Shown: positions 1 to 11,379, counted from the first letter of the stretch. The stretch is DNA of 64,000 nucleotides from Lathyrus oleraceus (GCF_024323335.1 NC_066581.1:349560409-349624408); one strand, 5' to 3'. Numbers and translations are program-made. Notes: generated by a model from the letters alone, not told the origin.

Positions 1-180
1 GCATCCCGACGAACCAAAAAAAGAATGAAGAGGTTCGGGCAAAAATTAGGGATATAAAAATAAAAAAAAATGTACACCCGGTGAGTCAAAAAACCGAAAG
101 GGAGGCTCAAGCAAAAAAGGGTATCCCGGTGGATTGAAAACCCAAAAGGGCGGTCCACGCAAAAGTTAGGGAATAAGCGA
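1..180 (+). repeat. Post-pol repeat module (plus-strand copy)
   Basis: Imperfect 40-60-bp units alternate between 'accgaaaggg', 'cccaaaaggg' and 'gcaaaagttaggg' phrases. The reverse complement matches the stretch just after the Ogre pol stop (21225-21400) and copies at 33347-33600 and 56036-56135. It has no open frame of note. It marks where a pol gene should end just to the left of the window. Confidence 0.75.
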
Positions 181-1262
181 ATAACTGCGATCTGAGTTCA
201 TCCGTGTTATATCACCGTTTCATTCAATCCGGCAATCTTCGAAGGTAAAAGATCGACTAATCATCCACTTCAGAAAGCAAGATGAGCAGAGCGTCTTGAG
301 GACATACAAGCCATAGTAGAGTCGAAACTCGGTGGGACCCCGTTTCCACATCGCCATTAGGATAGTTTCTCTTGTTCAATTTATAGTGATCGCCTCTTTC
401 CAGGGATCAGCTTCCTGATGTACTCGCCTATTCCTGGCACAAATTTTTCAACCAACAAAAGTCGAATAATTCAGTTAAAAAGCCTCTTTATTTTTCATTT
501 ATCAGTTTGTTTGCAAAAGATGTCTGAATTCTTGAGGAAACATATTGCATCTGAATATAATGGTGGCTTTTGCAGATGACTTGCGCAGGAAAACAGTCAA
601 AATTGCTTTGAATGTGCTTAATCCTGGACGGTGAATTCAAACCGAGTAATTCCCCGGGGCATACGTGTATTTTTTGGTTACAGGTCACAGGAACCGGATG
701 CCAAGTCATGAATCCTCACCCCTAAGCGGTTGACAAAGCCTCTCCTCTGCAAAGCAGGTTCCCCTGTAGAATTGTCAGTACCAGACTGTATCTTCCCAAC
801 AACAACGGAGTAGTTGCATACCCAACAAACAAGAGGGTGGTGTTCCCAGTGTTCATCTCGTCCCCAACAAATTATTTCTAACAGATGTGTTTTAATCCCC
901 AGCCTGAGGACGATTAGCAAGTTCATATCCCCAGCAAAGGTCGATTCCTACGACATTTCCCCAGGAAGTGCTTTCCTCACAGACTCTCCTCGCAGAGCCT
1001 CGCCAAGCAAAGTTTCCATAGTTGATACTTCCCCATCAAGGTCAAATTTTCAAAAAAGGCCGATTTATTTTCGGTGGCTCCCCGGTCCCGGTAGACGGAT
1101 CATTCCCCACAGAGCATTCAAGGATTGATACAGTGATCCGCTCCTTATCAGAGTTGCTTCCCCAAGCAGATTTCTTTTTTCTTTTGCACCATGCATAACA
1201 TTTGCATTTGCATGCATATCATATCAAGCATACACATAAGCTGATAAATAGGTCCTTCAAAG
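181..1262 (+). other. Non-coding 3' UTR of the plus-strand element
   Basis: No supported gene. The short ORFs here do not resemble any retrotransposon protein. The text is rich in 'ccccagca' and 'tccccag' phrases (for example 864-1170), the reverse-complement counterpart of the 'ctggggat' phrases in the 3' UTRs of the minus-strand elements. It lies between the post-pol module and the hairpin array. Confidence 0.6.
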
Positions 1263-1297
1263 CAGACTGAAGAATTGCTTTACAACCAGAGTCATGA

Positions 1298-1765
1298 GAT
1301 CCAGCCAGAGGATCAAGTGTGAGTGATCCAGCTTGAGGGTCATTTTTGAAGATTTAGCCAGAGAATCGAAACAATTCAGATCTAGCCAGAAGATCGAAAT
1401 AGATTCAGCCAGAGAATCGAAACAATTCAGATCTAGCCAGAAGATCGAAGTCAGGTCTAGCCCGAAGACCGGAAATAAATTCAGCCAGAGAATCGAAACA
1501 ATTCAGATCTAGCCAGAAGATCGAAGTAGATTTAGCCAGAGAATCAAAGAAAATAGATTCAGCCAGAGAATCGAAACAAAGGAGATCTAGCCAGAAGATC
1601 TAGCCAGAAGATCGAAGAAGATCTAGCCAGAAGATTGAAACCGTATCCAGCCCGAGGATCAAAATTAACATCCAACCAGAGGACTAAATTGAGTATAGAT
1701 TCAGCCAGAGGATCGAAACTCCAAATTAAGTCAGAAGCCTGATTCAGATTCAGCCAGAGGATCGG
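1298..1765 (+). repeat. Tandem hairpin array with conserved AGCCAGA loop
   Basis: Some 16 short units have the form stem-AGCCAGA-stem. Stems vary together: GATTC/GAATC (1402-1418), GATCT/AGATC (1379-1395), GATCC/GGATC (1298-1314) and GGTCT/AGACC (1454-1470). Imperfect units are mostly G-U wobbles on the plus strand, for example GATTT/GAATC at 1351-1367 and GATCC/GGGTC at 1325-1341. The loop varies to AGCCCGA or AGCTTGA. The array ends about 150 bp before the polypurine tract. Confidence 0.8.
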
Positions 1766-1914
1766 AAGAGAAATAAACAGCGCGGTGTATTTCAGCATTT
1801 TTGTGGTGTTCTCGAAGCGCAAATTTTCGGTCTGTCTTTGGTATTCAATCACAACTCACCCTGTTTGTCTGATAAGCTGTTCACTTTCATCCTGCTCGGG
1901 TTAGCTGATGACTG

Positions 1915-1926
1915 AATAGGGGCAGC
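1915..1926 (+). promoter_or_regulatory. Polypurine tract of the plus-strand element
   Basis: AATAGGGGCAGC abuts the LTR start TGTAAC. The same tract, in minus orientation, abuts the 3' LTRs of the other three element families. It is the expected primer site for second-strand synthesis. Confidence 0.85.
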
Positions 1927-2207
1927 TGTAACACCCCAAAATTTGCCCTCCTTATTCACGCATTCATTTTTAGGTCATTTAACATTAGATACATTGCATT
2001 TCATCATGTCAATCAGAATCAGATCCAAGAAGCTTGAACATCATCCAGGACACTTTGTGGGTTCTATTTAGATGATCAGTCAACACAAGGGAAAGACTTG
2101 AGTTACTTCCAACAGGGGTCTATTCGTCAGTCAAAACGTTAATCTTGAAGGAGCAAAGGTTTGTTCATGAGCTGTCATGCTCGCTAGGCGAAGCCCACGT
2201 GTTTTAA

Positions 2208-2308
2208 AAAGAAAAAAAAAACGAAAATAAAAAAAAAGTAAAAAAAAAATAATAATAAAAAATAAATAAATAAATAAATTAAATAAATAAATAAATAAAT
2301 AAATAAAA
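2208..2308 (+). repeat. A-rich tract with (AAAT)n microsatellite
   Basis: Poly-A runs grade into AAAT tetranucleotide repeats in the U3 part of the LTR, about 65 bp upstream of the TATA box. Confidence 0.9.
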
Positions 2309-2373
2309 TATAATAGAAAAATCTTGGACTTGGACCTCTCTCATTTTAGCCCACAAAGCCATGAAAATCAGGT

Positions 2374-2380
2374 TATAAAA
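2374..2380 (+). promoter_or_regulatory. Probable LTR TATA box
   Basis: TATAAAA lies 447 bp into the LTR and is followed by a purine-rich stretch, a usual plant promoter arrangement. Transcription would start near 2405, which would make U3 about 480 bp. The start site is inferred, not seen. Confidence 0.55.
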
Positions 2381-3322
2381 GAGGGAGAACAGACAGAAAA
2401 AGGAAGAGAAGCAAAACACTCTGAGGTTTCCTTGGAACAAAACCCTGGACAAAACCTGGAAAGAAACCTAGACAGAGAGAGTGAGAATTAATCTGCAGCA
2501 ACCTCCAGGCAACTCTGAAAGGTTCATTCTGACTCACACACTTTCAGCTCAAGTAAACCCTAACATTGGTTTGCAAATCCAACCGTGCCATTTGATTTCA
2601 ACCGATCTCTCCACTCAGGTTTGCCCTATATCCATCATCTTTATGCCTTTAATTTGAATGCTCTAAATGTATGAGGTATTATGGGTGAATTTGATACCCT
2701 TTTGATGCATGTGTTTGACAAGACGTTTAGGCCTCCTACCCTTGGTTGCTTTTTGTGAGCTTTTTGTGAATTTTAATGGCATGATTCATATGGTTACATT
2801 TTGATTTGGGGGAAACTCTTGGTTACCCTATTTTATTTCTCTAACCTGTTTGTTGAGTTTTGTTTTGTGAGGGCTCATATGACTCTTGCAGAGATGGTTT
2901 GCCTGGTGTTCCACTTTATTTGTGGGATACCGCCTGGAGGTTTCATTCCGATTACCTGTACTGACTCACTTTCTTTGATGGTGTTAGCTTGGGAGGATCC
3001 CAGGGTTTCCTTGTTCCGTTAATTACTGTTACTTCGGATCTTTATCTGTGTGGTACTTTTACATTTTCCCGTATTTTTACCGCTTTCTTAGCTGGAAGAC
3101 CACGATAGGAGGCAATGTTTTGTGTGTTTACTTTATGCAGGTTCCTTCGTCCAGGACTCCTTTTGCATGAGCATCCCTAACCCTACAAACCCATTGATTT
3201 TTCTTCTCCTAACACGTTTACTCCTTCTACTACAGGCGAGTAATTCTCCAAAGGTCGAGCATCCGGTAGATTGCGTAGTAACTTCGTTCGTCCAAAACCC
3301 AATCCATAACCCCGTAGTTAGC

Positions 3323-3457
3323 CGAACTACGGCTTGCTCTGATTCTCATTCCAGATGAGATACGTAGGCATAAGACGCGATGTCTTAGCGAGCACAATTA
3401 CCCTTAACCCCTAGGTAGCCGAGCTATGAAGACTCTGATTCTCATATTCAGATGGGA
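3323..3457 (+). promoter_or_regulatory. Conserved LTR hairpin motif, two copies
   Basis: The order is GAACTAC, CTGAT, hairpin, then TACGTAGGCA. Copy 1 stem is TCTCAT/ATGAGA (3344-3349 with 3355-3360). Copy 2 is TCTCAT/ATGGGA (3440-3445 with 3452-3457), with one U-G wobble on the sense strand. The same layout with different stem sequences occurs in every other LTR family of the window. Confidence 0.7.
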
Positions 3458-4020
3458 TACGTATGCAATGGATGCGACATCCGTGCGAGTCATTTCCTTT
3501 TGACCCTTTTTTTTAGTAAATAACACATTAGATAAACCCACACCCTTTAGACAAGAACTACAAAAGTGGATCCCGTAGAGTACTACGGATGCGTAGGGGT
3601 GCTAATACCTTCCCTTCGCATAATCGACTCCCGAACCCAAGATTTGGTTGCGAGACCCTGTCTTATCCTTTCCTTTTTCCAAGTTTACTTCTAGCGTTTC
3701 CTTTCCCTCCTTTGGGATAAATAATGCACGGTGGCGACTCTCCTGTCTTTCTTCGCCGGTTGTTTTTTTCGCATTCCATTTTTCAGGTTGCGACATATAT
3801 ATACATATTTTTTTATGTAGATGGAAAAGATGAGTGAACACGAAAGGATTCGTTTAAAATGTGCATAATCATTTCATTAATATTACCATTAAAGGAAACC
3901 AACAATACTTGAAAGCAGATAAGTACTTAACATGCAAAGAAAAATACAAATAATAATGCTGAAATAGTCAAATGATTGCCAGTGCAGAGGAAGCTTTCTC
4001 GTGTCTGGTTCACTGCTGGG

Positions 4021-5612
4021 TTAGCCTCCTTCAGAGTAGTGGTAGCTCTGTTGATCGAGACTAGCATGATAATCATCTTCAGATCTATTCTCGGAAATCT
4101 CTTCCATCGTTTGGGCTGATGGACTCGCATAGCTAGGCGAAGAAGTATTGTTGACTTGCAAGCTTCGAGGTGCAAAGGAGAACCTCTTGGAATCAAGCAG
4201 GGTTTGTACCTTACTGTTGAACACTTTGCAGTCTTCGGTTGAATGCCCTTGTGCCCCAGCATGGAAGTCACATCTAGCATTGGCGTCAAAGCCTGGTGGA
4301 TATGGAGGAATTACTGGTTTTAGCTCCTTTGGTACTATCAGTCCTCTCTCAATTAAATATGGAAGTACTTGACTATATGGCATTGGAAGCGGATCAATGT
4401 GTCTCTCTGGCTTTCTTGGCCTTGGTTGAGCATGTTGACAATGTCTATGTGGAAAATCCTGCCATTTGTATGGCTGCTGAGGTGGAATCCGTTGTTGATA
4501 TTGGGGACATCCTTGATTTGTGGGATACTGACCATATGGAGAAGATGGTCTTTGATATGGAGCTTGTGGGATTTCCCAGACTGCATTAACTTCAGCCTCT
4601 TCTTCCTTTTGGGAACTGGCAACAAATCACTCTCAATGCTCTGGTTATTTAAGGCGCATTGGATTCTTCCACTTTTAAGGCCATGCTCGATGCGTTCTCC
4701 AATTGACACCAAATGAGCGAAGTCTGATGCTGCACTGCTAATCATCCTTTCGAAGTAAGGGCTTTGTAAGGCATCCCTGAGTAATTCCATCAATTCTTTG
4801 TCTAAGAGTGGTGGTTCAACGCGAGCCGCTAACTATCTCCATCTTTGGGCATACCCTCTAAAGGATTCGTTGTTTTCTTTAGATAAGGCCCTCAGCTGCA
4901 TGCGATCGGGAGCTATGTCCAAATTATATTTATATTGCTTCAAGAAGGCGTTAGCTAGGTCCATCCATGATTGAATACGACTCCTTTCTAACTTCATGTA
5001 CCAACTCAATGATGCCCTAGTCAAACTATCCTGAAAATAGTGAATCATTAGCTTATCATCACGGGCATGAGAGGTCATTTTTCGGCAAAACATAACCAAA
5101 TGATGCTTTGGACAGCTATCCCCTTTGTACTTCTTAAATTCTGGTACTTTGAATTTTGGGGGTATAACCAGGTCAGATACCAAACACATGTCTAAGGCAT
5201 TCAGTCCAACAGTATCTTGTCCTTCTACGGCCTTGATTCTTTTCTCTAGCACGTGACATCTTTTAGCAATCTCATTATTTTATAGTTGTTCAGTATTAAC
5301 CCCCTGGCCTAGTCCATGTGAATCTGGCACAGAGAATGCAAAACTGTGATGCTCAACAACATCGTGATGTGAGGAATCTTGAACAATACGAAGTTCTTGT
5401 ACAATAGAGTTATCAACTGGGGTTCGCACAAGCAGAGGTTGGGTAGGACCACTTACTGGAGCTAACACAACATTCTCAACCACTGCAGTCTGCTGAATGT
5501 TGTCTTCCTTCTTTGCTAAAACTATCATAGCTTCCACAAGTTGGTCTAGCTGGTTTTTCATCAAGTCAACATCTCCTCTTAATGCAATGTGAATTTGCTC
5601 CAATGGATCCAT
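4021..5612 (-). pseudogene. gag: gag pseudogene of element A
   Basis: A Gag capsid-precursor reading frame starts at the ATG at 5610-5612 and ends at 4021. The retrotransposon Gag core (motifs 'PEFKKYKGDSCPKHHLVMF' and 'SRIQSWMDLANAFLKQYKYN') lies around 5150-4920. A zinc-knuckle-like C-x2-H-x4-H-x4-C is at 4228-4272. It is broken by an in-frame TAA (5280-5282), a TAG (4833-4835), and a frameshift near 4625, where it lacks one T present in the paralogue at 57397. The paralogue at 56792-58384 has different stops, so the copies decayed independently. The two frames together match the ~530-codon length of that copy. Confidence 0.85.
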
Positions 5613-6567
5613 GGTCTTCCAATAGCTACTTCAAATCTGATATGAGCATCGGGAAATCAACTGCAGGTTATGGACGAAGGGTGGATGAGTTTTTTGTATG
5701 TATTTTGTGTGAAAGGTGATATGCAATGTGTGATGAATGCAGGTGCCATGATATGTGTATATGTGTGTGACATGTTCAGGATCACAGGTTCAAGGTGTTC
5801 TCAGACGGATTAGAATAATAGGTAAATCACGGGTATCTCTGATTAATGGAACCCCATGGGTAGGCTCTACAGTTGGTAGGTTCCTAGAGTCACGGATATT
5901 TCTTGAGAATGTCACTGCCGTGACGAAGACTCGTCGGACAATAATATCCTTAAGAAGATCTCGTCTACGTGAGGTCTTCGTATTATCCTAACAAGGAAGG
6001 CTCCATGGGGATTTTACTACACGACTCTCGAGTCCAGGGTTCTAACAAGGTTCTCAGAGTCATAGATCGAGGTTGTAAATATTATTGTAAGGTAATAATA
6101 CGTCTAAGGGATCTCATCTGATTGGGGATTTCGTATTAACCCAACAAGTCTGAAACTTCGTAGGATAATACTACATAACCGCCGGATAGAGTGGGTTAAA
6201 AGGTCCCTAGAGTCATTGATCCAACTTGAGAATACTATCGTCGTGACGAAGACTCGTCGGGCTATAATATCTCAAGAGAATCTCCTCTAGGCGGGGTCTT
6301 TGTATCTTCCCAACAAGGAAGAATCCTTGTAGGCGTCCACTACGTAACCACCAACTTAGTCTTATGGTTTTTCTCAGGCTCGGGTGGAGACCCTATCTCA
6401 CAAAGCACCACTAACTAGAGAGCCCCAAATAAGACATAATCCATAAATCACTAAACAATAATGACAACAAAATACTAATAACAGAGTAAAGATAAAAAAA
6501 AATAAGATTAACACTCAATACATGAATTGAACTAAGTTAGACTTGACTCTCTCTTGCTTGGAGCTAG
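5613..6567 (-). other. Untranslated leader between primer site and gag (element A)
   Basis: No gene. It contains several imperfect repeats of a 'gacgaagactcgtcgg' phrase followed by 'aataatatc' and 'cccaacaaggaag' (5920, 6060-6180, 6245). The phrase itself can form a short hairpin (CGACGAG/CTTCGTC-like). It corresponds to 58385-59340. Confidence 0.6.
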
Positions 6568-6585
6568 TCCCCAGCAGAGTCGCCA
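6568..6585 (-). promoter_or_regulatory. Primer-binding site of element A
   Basis: The minus strand reads TGGCGACTCTGCTGGGGA, two bases inside the LTR end at 6588. It would pair with the 3' end of a host tRNA ending in GAGTCGCCA. Ogre elements are described as using a tRNA-Arg primer, and the tRNA identity here is taken from that. Confidence 0.85.
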
Positions 6586-6973
6586 TCTGTCGCATCTCGA
6601 AAAAATACGATTCCTCGCGATGGTCGCGGAAAAATTTATGTTTGAACAGAGTCGCCACCGAACTTTATTTATCCCAATGAAGGAATAAGAAAACATCGAT
6701 AAAACCTTTAGAAAATGGAATAATGGTCGTCGCAACCATGTTCGGGTTCGGGAGTAGATTACGTAAGGAGAAGGTATTAGTACCCCTTACGTCCGTTGTT
6801 ATCAACGGGAACCTTTTAGTTCTAATGTGCGTTTCGAGTGTTAATTTATGTTTGTTTGTTATCTTTGGGTTATAAAATTATTAAAAATAGAAATGGATGA
6901 GGATCTCAGAAAGGGAAAGGGGAGGTTTTTTATTAGTGTGCTCGCGAAGATACATCAATCTCCTGCCTACGTA

Positions 6974-6993
6974 TCCTTATGGTGCAATAAGGA
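6974..6993 (-). promoter_or_regulatory. Conserved LTR hairpin, TCCTTAT/ATAAGGA
   Basis: A 7-bp perfect stem around the loop GGTGCA is flanked by 'tgcctacgta' on the left and 'cgtagttcggg' on the right (plus-strand view). The right-hand LTR has it at 59747-59766. The flanks match the other LTR families while the stem differs. Confidence 0.7.
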
Positions 6994-7236
6994 AATCAGA
7001 GCATTCGTAGTTCGGGGAACTACGGTTTGTCGGTGTCTTTTAATGAACGACTGTTTAGATCGCCTCCTAAAGGCTAAACGTTGGCTTGTCTACTCTCGGC
7101 GGAGGCTTAAGCATTGGTTTATTGTGCGCATTAGAAAGGATTAAATGGTGTTTTGTAAAGAGTTTAGGTCACACAGAGGTGACAAGTCAGATTAATATGT
7201 CGAATGTTTTTTATTGGTTGAGATGTTTTTGGTTGG

Positions 7237-8010
7237 ATGACGATTACTCGGATAGTTGAGTAAGACAACTCGTATCCTAACGGTCGGGAAGGGGAATAGA
7301 AGACTCTAGACCACTTTCTTTTTCATCCTTAATTATAGGAAAGATTTGATAATAATTAAGGTGTTTTGGACGGATGACGAATACTCGGATAATCGAGTAA
7401 GACAACTCGTATCTTAATAATCGGAAAAGGAATAGAAGACTCTAGACCGCTTTCTGTTTCATCTGAATATTATGAAAATAAGGTTGTATACGGTTGTTGT
7501 ATTTTAGAACAAACGACAAGTACTCGAATGACTGAGTAAGACAACTCATATCCAAGCATTTGAGAAGAGGAAATGAAGACTCAAGACCCTCTCCCTTTTC
7601 GTATAGTCTATTGTGAAAATGATTTGACTTACGTTATAAGTTTGCGGAAAAAAGACAAATGTTTGAGTAACCGAGTAAGAGAACTCGTATTCAATCAATT
7701 GAGGAGAGAAGTTGAAGGCTCAAAATCATCTCCCATTCCATTTCGTTATTACGAAAATAATTTGATTTAATCTTGGTTTAAGGTTTGTAAAGAAATGACG
7801 ATTGTCTAACTAACCGAGTAAGAAAACTCGTATTCAAACAATCGAGGAGAGGAGTTAAAGGCTTAAAACCATCCCGATTTTCATTTTTATTATGAAATAG
7901 TTTGATTTGTTTGTGCTTAGGTGGATAGAAATAACGACTATTTGACTAACCGAGTAAGAGAACTCGTATTCAAATAATCGAGGAAAGGAATTGAAAACTC
8001 AAAGCCATCC
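7237..8010 (-). repeat. Six-copy degenerate repeat (~130-145 bp) in the LTR
   Basis: Each unit contains 'gagtaagacaactcgtatc' or a near match (7250, 7390, 7525, 7663, 7807, 7943), then a 'cggaaaaggaatagaagact' type phrase and a T-rich tail. The ORF at 7573-7770 is an accident of this repeat. The right LTR has the same block at about 60010-60790. Confidence 0.8.
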
Positions 8011-8730
8011 CCTTTTTCATTTCCAAATGAAATGGTGTTTGATTGTGATTGGGTATTTCAATTGAGTTTGAAAGAAAATACTCGACATTGGATCGAGGTT
8101 TTAAATTTGTGTTCGTTAATAAATCGAATTTTATTTAGTGAATCAATCATCTACTCGATTATTCAATAATCGAATAGGTCTCATTGTAAGAAAGCCCAAG
8201 AGTAAGCTATGTGAGGTTGATGGCGATGCTAAAAGCGATCGACTTACAAGGGTATGGAAAATGATCTCGACATTGAATCGAGAGTTGTGTGATTGTTATC
8301 ATGGTTTATCGTGGTTTGGAATTGAGTTTGTATTATGAAATGATAGTGAAAAATGATGGTGAAATAAGTCGGTCTATTTTTAATTAACAAAATTAATTGA
8401 TTAAAATTTAATTAAGTCGTCTAATTAAGGTAATTAAAATTTATTATCAAATAATTAAGTTAATTAAAATTAGTTAACAAAATTATCTAATTTAGTCAAA
8501 ACTTTAATTATTAATTTAAAAGGAATTAAGCGACAATATTGAATATAAAATAATCGAATTGAATCGGTGTGCTCAAAACCGGTTTGTGCAAAATGACAAC
8601 ATGGTTAATGCCATTGGCAAAATCATAACGCGATGAAATGTTCTATTAATTTATTGTATCTTGGTGGCATATCGACATGAAATTGTCGAATCCACATATT
8701 TTATTCGATTTTATTGCCATGGAAATTAAA

Positions 8731-9445
8731 CAATCATAACATTATATTTATTTAAGATTTCACAAGATCCAATACCACTAGCCTTGAAAAGAAATCCAAG
8801 AATTACAATGTAAAAGTGAAATCAAAACAAACATGATTTGTGTTATCATCTTAATCATTTTTTAAAAACAAAACAAAAATAAAATAAGTGATATAAGATC
8901 TAAAACATTATTTGATAGAAAGTAACTCACTTAATAATATCACAACCACTTGAAAGAAATGAAAGCAAACAAACAATCATAATATTACATTTATTTAAGA
9001 TTTCACAGTGATCCAATACCACTAGCCTTGAAACTAAATCCGGTAATTACAAGTTAAAACCGAAATCAAAACAAACATGATATGTGTTACCATCTAAATC
9101 ATTTTTTAAACAAAAGAAAAAGTGATCATAAGGTCTAAAATATTATTTGATAAAAAGTAACTCACTTAATAATATCACTACCACTTGAAAGAAATGAAAG
9201 CAAACAAACAATCATAATATTACATTTACTTAAGATTTCACAGTGATCCAATACCACTAGCCTTGAAACTAAATCCGGTAATTACAAGTTAAAACCAAAA
9301 TCAAAACAAACATGATATGTGTTACCATCTAAATCATTTTTTAAACAAAATAAAAAGTGATCATAAGATCTAAAATATTATTTGATAAAAAGTAACTTAC
9401 TTAATAATATCACTATACTACCACTTGAAAGAAATGAAAGCAAAT
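8731..9445 (-). repeat. Three tandem ~240-bp units in the LTR
   Basis: Units begin 'caatcata' at 8731, 8974 and 9209 and share the phrases 'aataccactagccttgaaa' and 'aagtaactcacttaataat'. Units 2 and 3 are nearly identical. In the right LTR the corresponding units start near 61538 and are modified by deletion and by a further 187-bp duplication. Confidence 0.85.
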
Positions 9446-11184
9446 TATAACACATGCTTGGAAACAACATCAGCAGGAAAAAAAACTACAGAATCGTTAG
9501 GGGAACATCGACTACCATGCATTTCAAAAGTATATCATCAACAAAACAAATCCCAGTACAAACATAGCTTAATCAAACAGAATTTTGTAAACAAAGCATA
9601 CACTCATCAAACCGTAAGTTATTAACCGAACTTGAATTTCATAAATAACTAACAACCAAAATCGAGACATAATCGAGTAGAAAACCTACCCAACCAAGAA
9701 ATAAGATCTCCCTGAGTTATATTCTGTTATTGGTGTTGTTCTTGCTAGAAATATCATGCTCGGTCATTGTGAATCGAAAGGGTGCTGAACTATCAATGCG
9801 TTGTCATTGCGGAAACCATTGTTGCTTCGTATCATTGTCGGAGTTGGAAGACTTGTTGATAGGCAAAGGAGACACGGAAGAGTGAGAGATGAAGGCAGAT
9901 AGTGCGAGTTGGTTTGTGGTGCGGAGGAGAAGATGGATCGCAGCGGAGGACTCGCCGGCGACGGTTGGGTTTGTTTATGGCTTGAGGTGTGGTTAGGCGG
10001 TGTTAGACGGAAGTTATTGTGGGTTTGCCGACGTGTGGTGCGGTGAAGCGGAGGGAGTTCTCCGGCGGAACAGTGTTGTTATTGTGTGTGCCGTTTTGGG
10101 AGTGAGACGGAAGTTGTTAGGGAAGAAGAAGATGGAAATCAAATGGAGATGGTGGTCATGGATCTTAAGGGTGGAGGGGGAAGACGAAGATAAAAAGCTT
10201 CTCTTTTTCTTTATACTTTCTGTTTTCTTTCTCTTCTGCAGCAGAGGTTCTATGTGAGAGAAAAAGTGGGCCTTGAGGAAGAAGAGGAGCGACCCACCTC
10301 TTTTTTCTTTTATTATTTTCTCTTTTCCTCCTTTTGAAGCCAATGAGAGAAGTGAGACCTTATCACTTTTTCTTTTCCTTTTTTAATATTTATTTTTTGT
10401 TACCGTTGGAAGAAAAGAGACTGATAGAGTGGAGTGTGATGATGGAAATGAGGGTAACGTGTGAGAGAGAGGAAACGTGAGGGAGATAGGAAACGTGAGG
10501 GAGAGTGATGAGAGAGACATGAGCTGTCAAAAAAAATATTTCCCAGATTTTTAATGTTGGTTATTTAAAAAGGGGATCCAATGTTAAAACTTTATTTTAT
10601 TTATTAACTATTACTATTACCTATTATTAAAGAAAAATATCTATTAAAAATTCCTAAACAATAATTTTATTTAAGTAATAATAATACTAAAACAATCTCT
10701 AATTTGGATACTAAAACAAAAGAAATAAAAGCATCGAGTATAAATAGAAGTCAGACGAAAATTTGCTCGAAAAATTAAATCAGACACATTAAAATGATCA
10801 GCACAAAATATACTTATTAAAAAAATACAGCGTTTCTTCAAATGCTGAAATAAGTTTTCACCGGTTAAAAGGCTCAGGCGGGTCAAAATGCAACTGAAAC
10901 AACCGCTGAAAAATACAAAGAGCACACCAGGTTAAACTCCATGAACCGTAGATTAATAATACTTACATCTGCGATTTTAATTTCAAAACTTTTTATCTGC
11001 TGATTTTGTCCGTACTTGAGGAAAGATTCAACCGATTTGTCTGTATTTTAATAAGTTTATACTGACTGATATTTCAAGTATTATTAATGATAAAATACAT
11101 GTTATGCTGTACATATGATGTAAACTGAAAATTAAATCGAATTTATGAAAATTTAAAATGCCCAGACAAAATTGGGGTATGACA

Positions 11185-11196
11185 GCTGTCCCTATT
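11185..11196 (-). promoter_or_regulatory. Polypurine tract of element B
   Basis: The minus strand reads AATAGGGACAGC directly before the LTR end. It has one difference from the AATAGGGGCAGC of two of the other families, consistent with a diverged tract. Confidence 0.75.
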
Positions 11197-11379
11197 TAAT
11201 TTCCTTGAACCATAAAGTATGAATGACAATAGTCTTCGTACATTCGTGGTGGAAGATAATTAAATACGAAAAGACCCAAATTTTGTCCTTTGAAATACAA
11301 GGAAGAAATGCAAAAAAGAAAATGCAGTGAGAAATACAGTAAGAAAAATTATCGAAACTCTCTGGGAATCGTCAGAACA

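Larger units (their letters stand above)
1..3795 (+). mobile_element. 3' end of a plus-strand Ogre/Tat-like LTR retrotransposon (left part outside window)
   Basis: The order is a post-pol repeat module (1-180), a long non-coding 3' UTR with a hairpin array, a polypurine tract directly abutting a TG, and a complete 3' LTR ending in CA at 3795. The last ~120 bp of the LTR resemble the ends of the three minus-strand LTR families read in reverse, which fixes the plus orientation and lineage. It interrupts element A: bases from 3796 match those from about 56572 in the paralogous element B. The first bases after the LTR are TATAT, a plausible 5-bp target duplication whose partner is outside the window. 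No coding sequence of this element lies inside the window. Confidence 0.85.
1927..3795 (+). repeat. 3' LTR of the plus-strand element (1,869 bp)
   Basis: It starts TGTAACACCCCAAAATTTG after the polypurine tract and ends TTGCGACA at 3795. Inside are an A-rich block, a TATA box (2374), two copies of the conserved LTR hairpin (3344-3360 and 3440-3457), and the terminal block shared with the other LTRs, which includes 'gggtgctaataccttccc' at 3597-3614. It is much shorter than the 4.6-4.9-kb LTRs of its neighbours. The predicted small ORFs inside are judged non-coding. Confidence 0.85.
3796..6587 (-). mobile_element. Element A: truncated 5' internal region (gag, leader, primer site)
   Basis: This segment is closely paralogous to 56572-59360 along its whole length and reads in minus orientation. 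It holds a broken gag, a leader and a primer-binding site, directly joined to the LTR at 6588. On the left it is cut by the insertion of the plus-strand element, so its 3' half and 3' LTR are not in the window. There is no protease, RT or integrase. Confidence 0.85.
6588..11184 (-). repeat. LTR shared by elements A (5' LTR) and B (3' LTR), 4,597 bp
   Basis: The plus strand begins TGTCGCATCTCG and ends GGTATGACA, and matches 59361-64000. On its left lies a primer-binding site, as for a 5' LTR. On its right lies a polypurine tract, as for a 3' LTR. It therefore sits between two internal regions. It contains two internal repeat blocks (7237-8010 and 8731-9445), the conserved LTR hairpin (6974-6993) and a primer-site-like 13-mer (6645-6657). 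ORFs inside are not conserved as protein between the copies. Confidence 0.9.

Noticed and set aside
814..1128. 104-residue plus-strand ORF
   Set aside because: Low-complexity 'ccccag'-rich 3' UTR of the plus-strand element; no protein motif seen.
7573..7770. Short ORFs in the A/B LTR at 6848-8338 and 59621-61114
   Set aside because: They fall on the antisense strand within LTR repeats, and frames differ by indels between the two LTRs.
10000..10343. ORFs on both strands near 10000-10343 and 62968-63314
   Set aside because: GA- or CT-rich LTR sequence. Both strands are open because of composition, and the right copy changes the C-terminus.
10727..10750. TATAAATA on the plus strand of the A/B LTR (10737)
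   Set aside because: It is on the strand opposite to the element's transcription; a promoter role is not supported.
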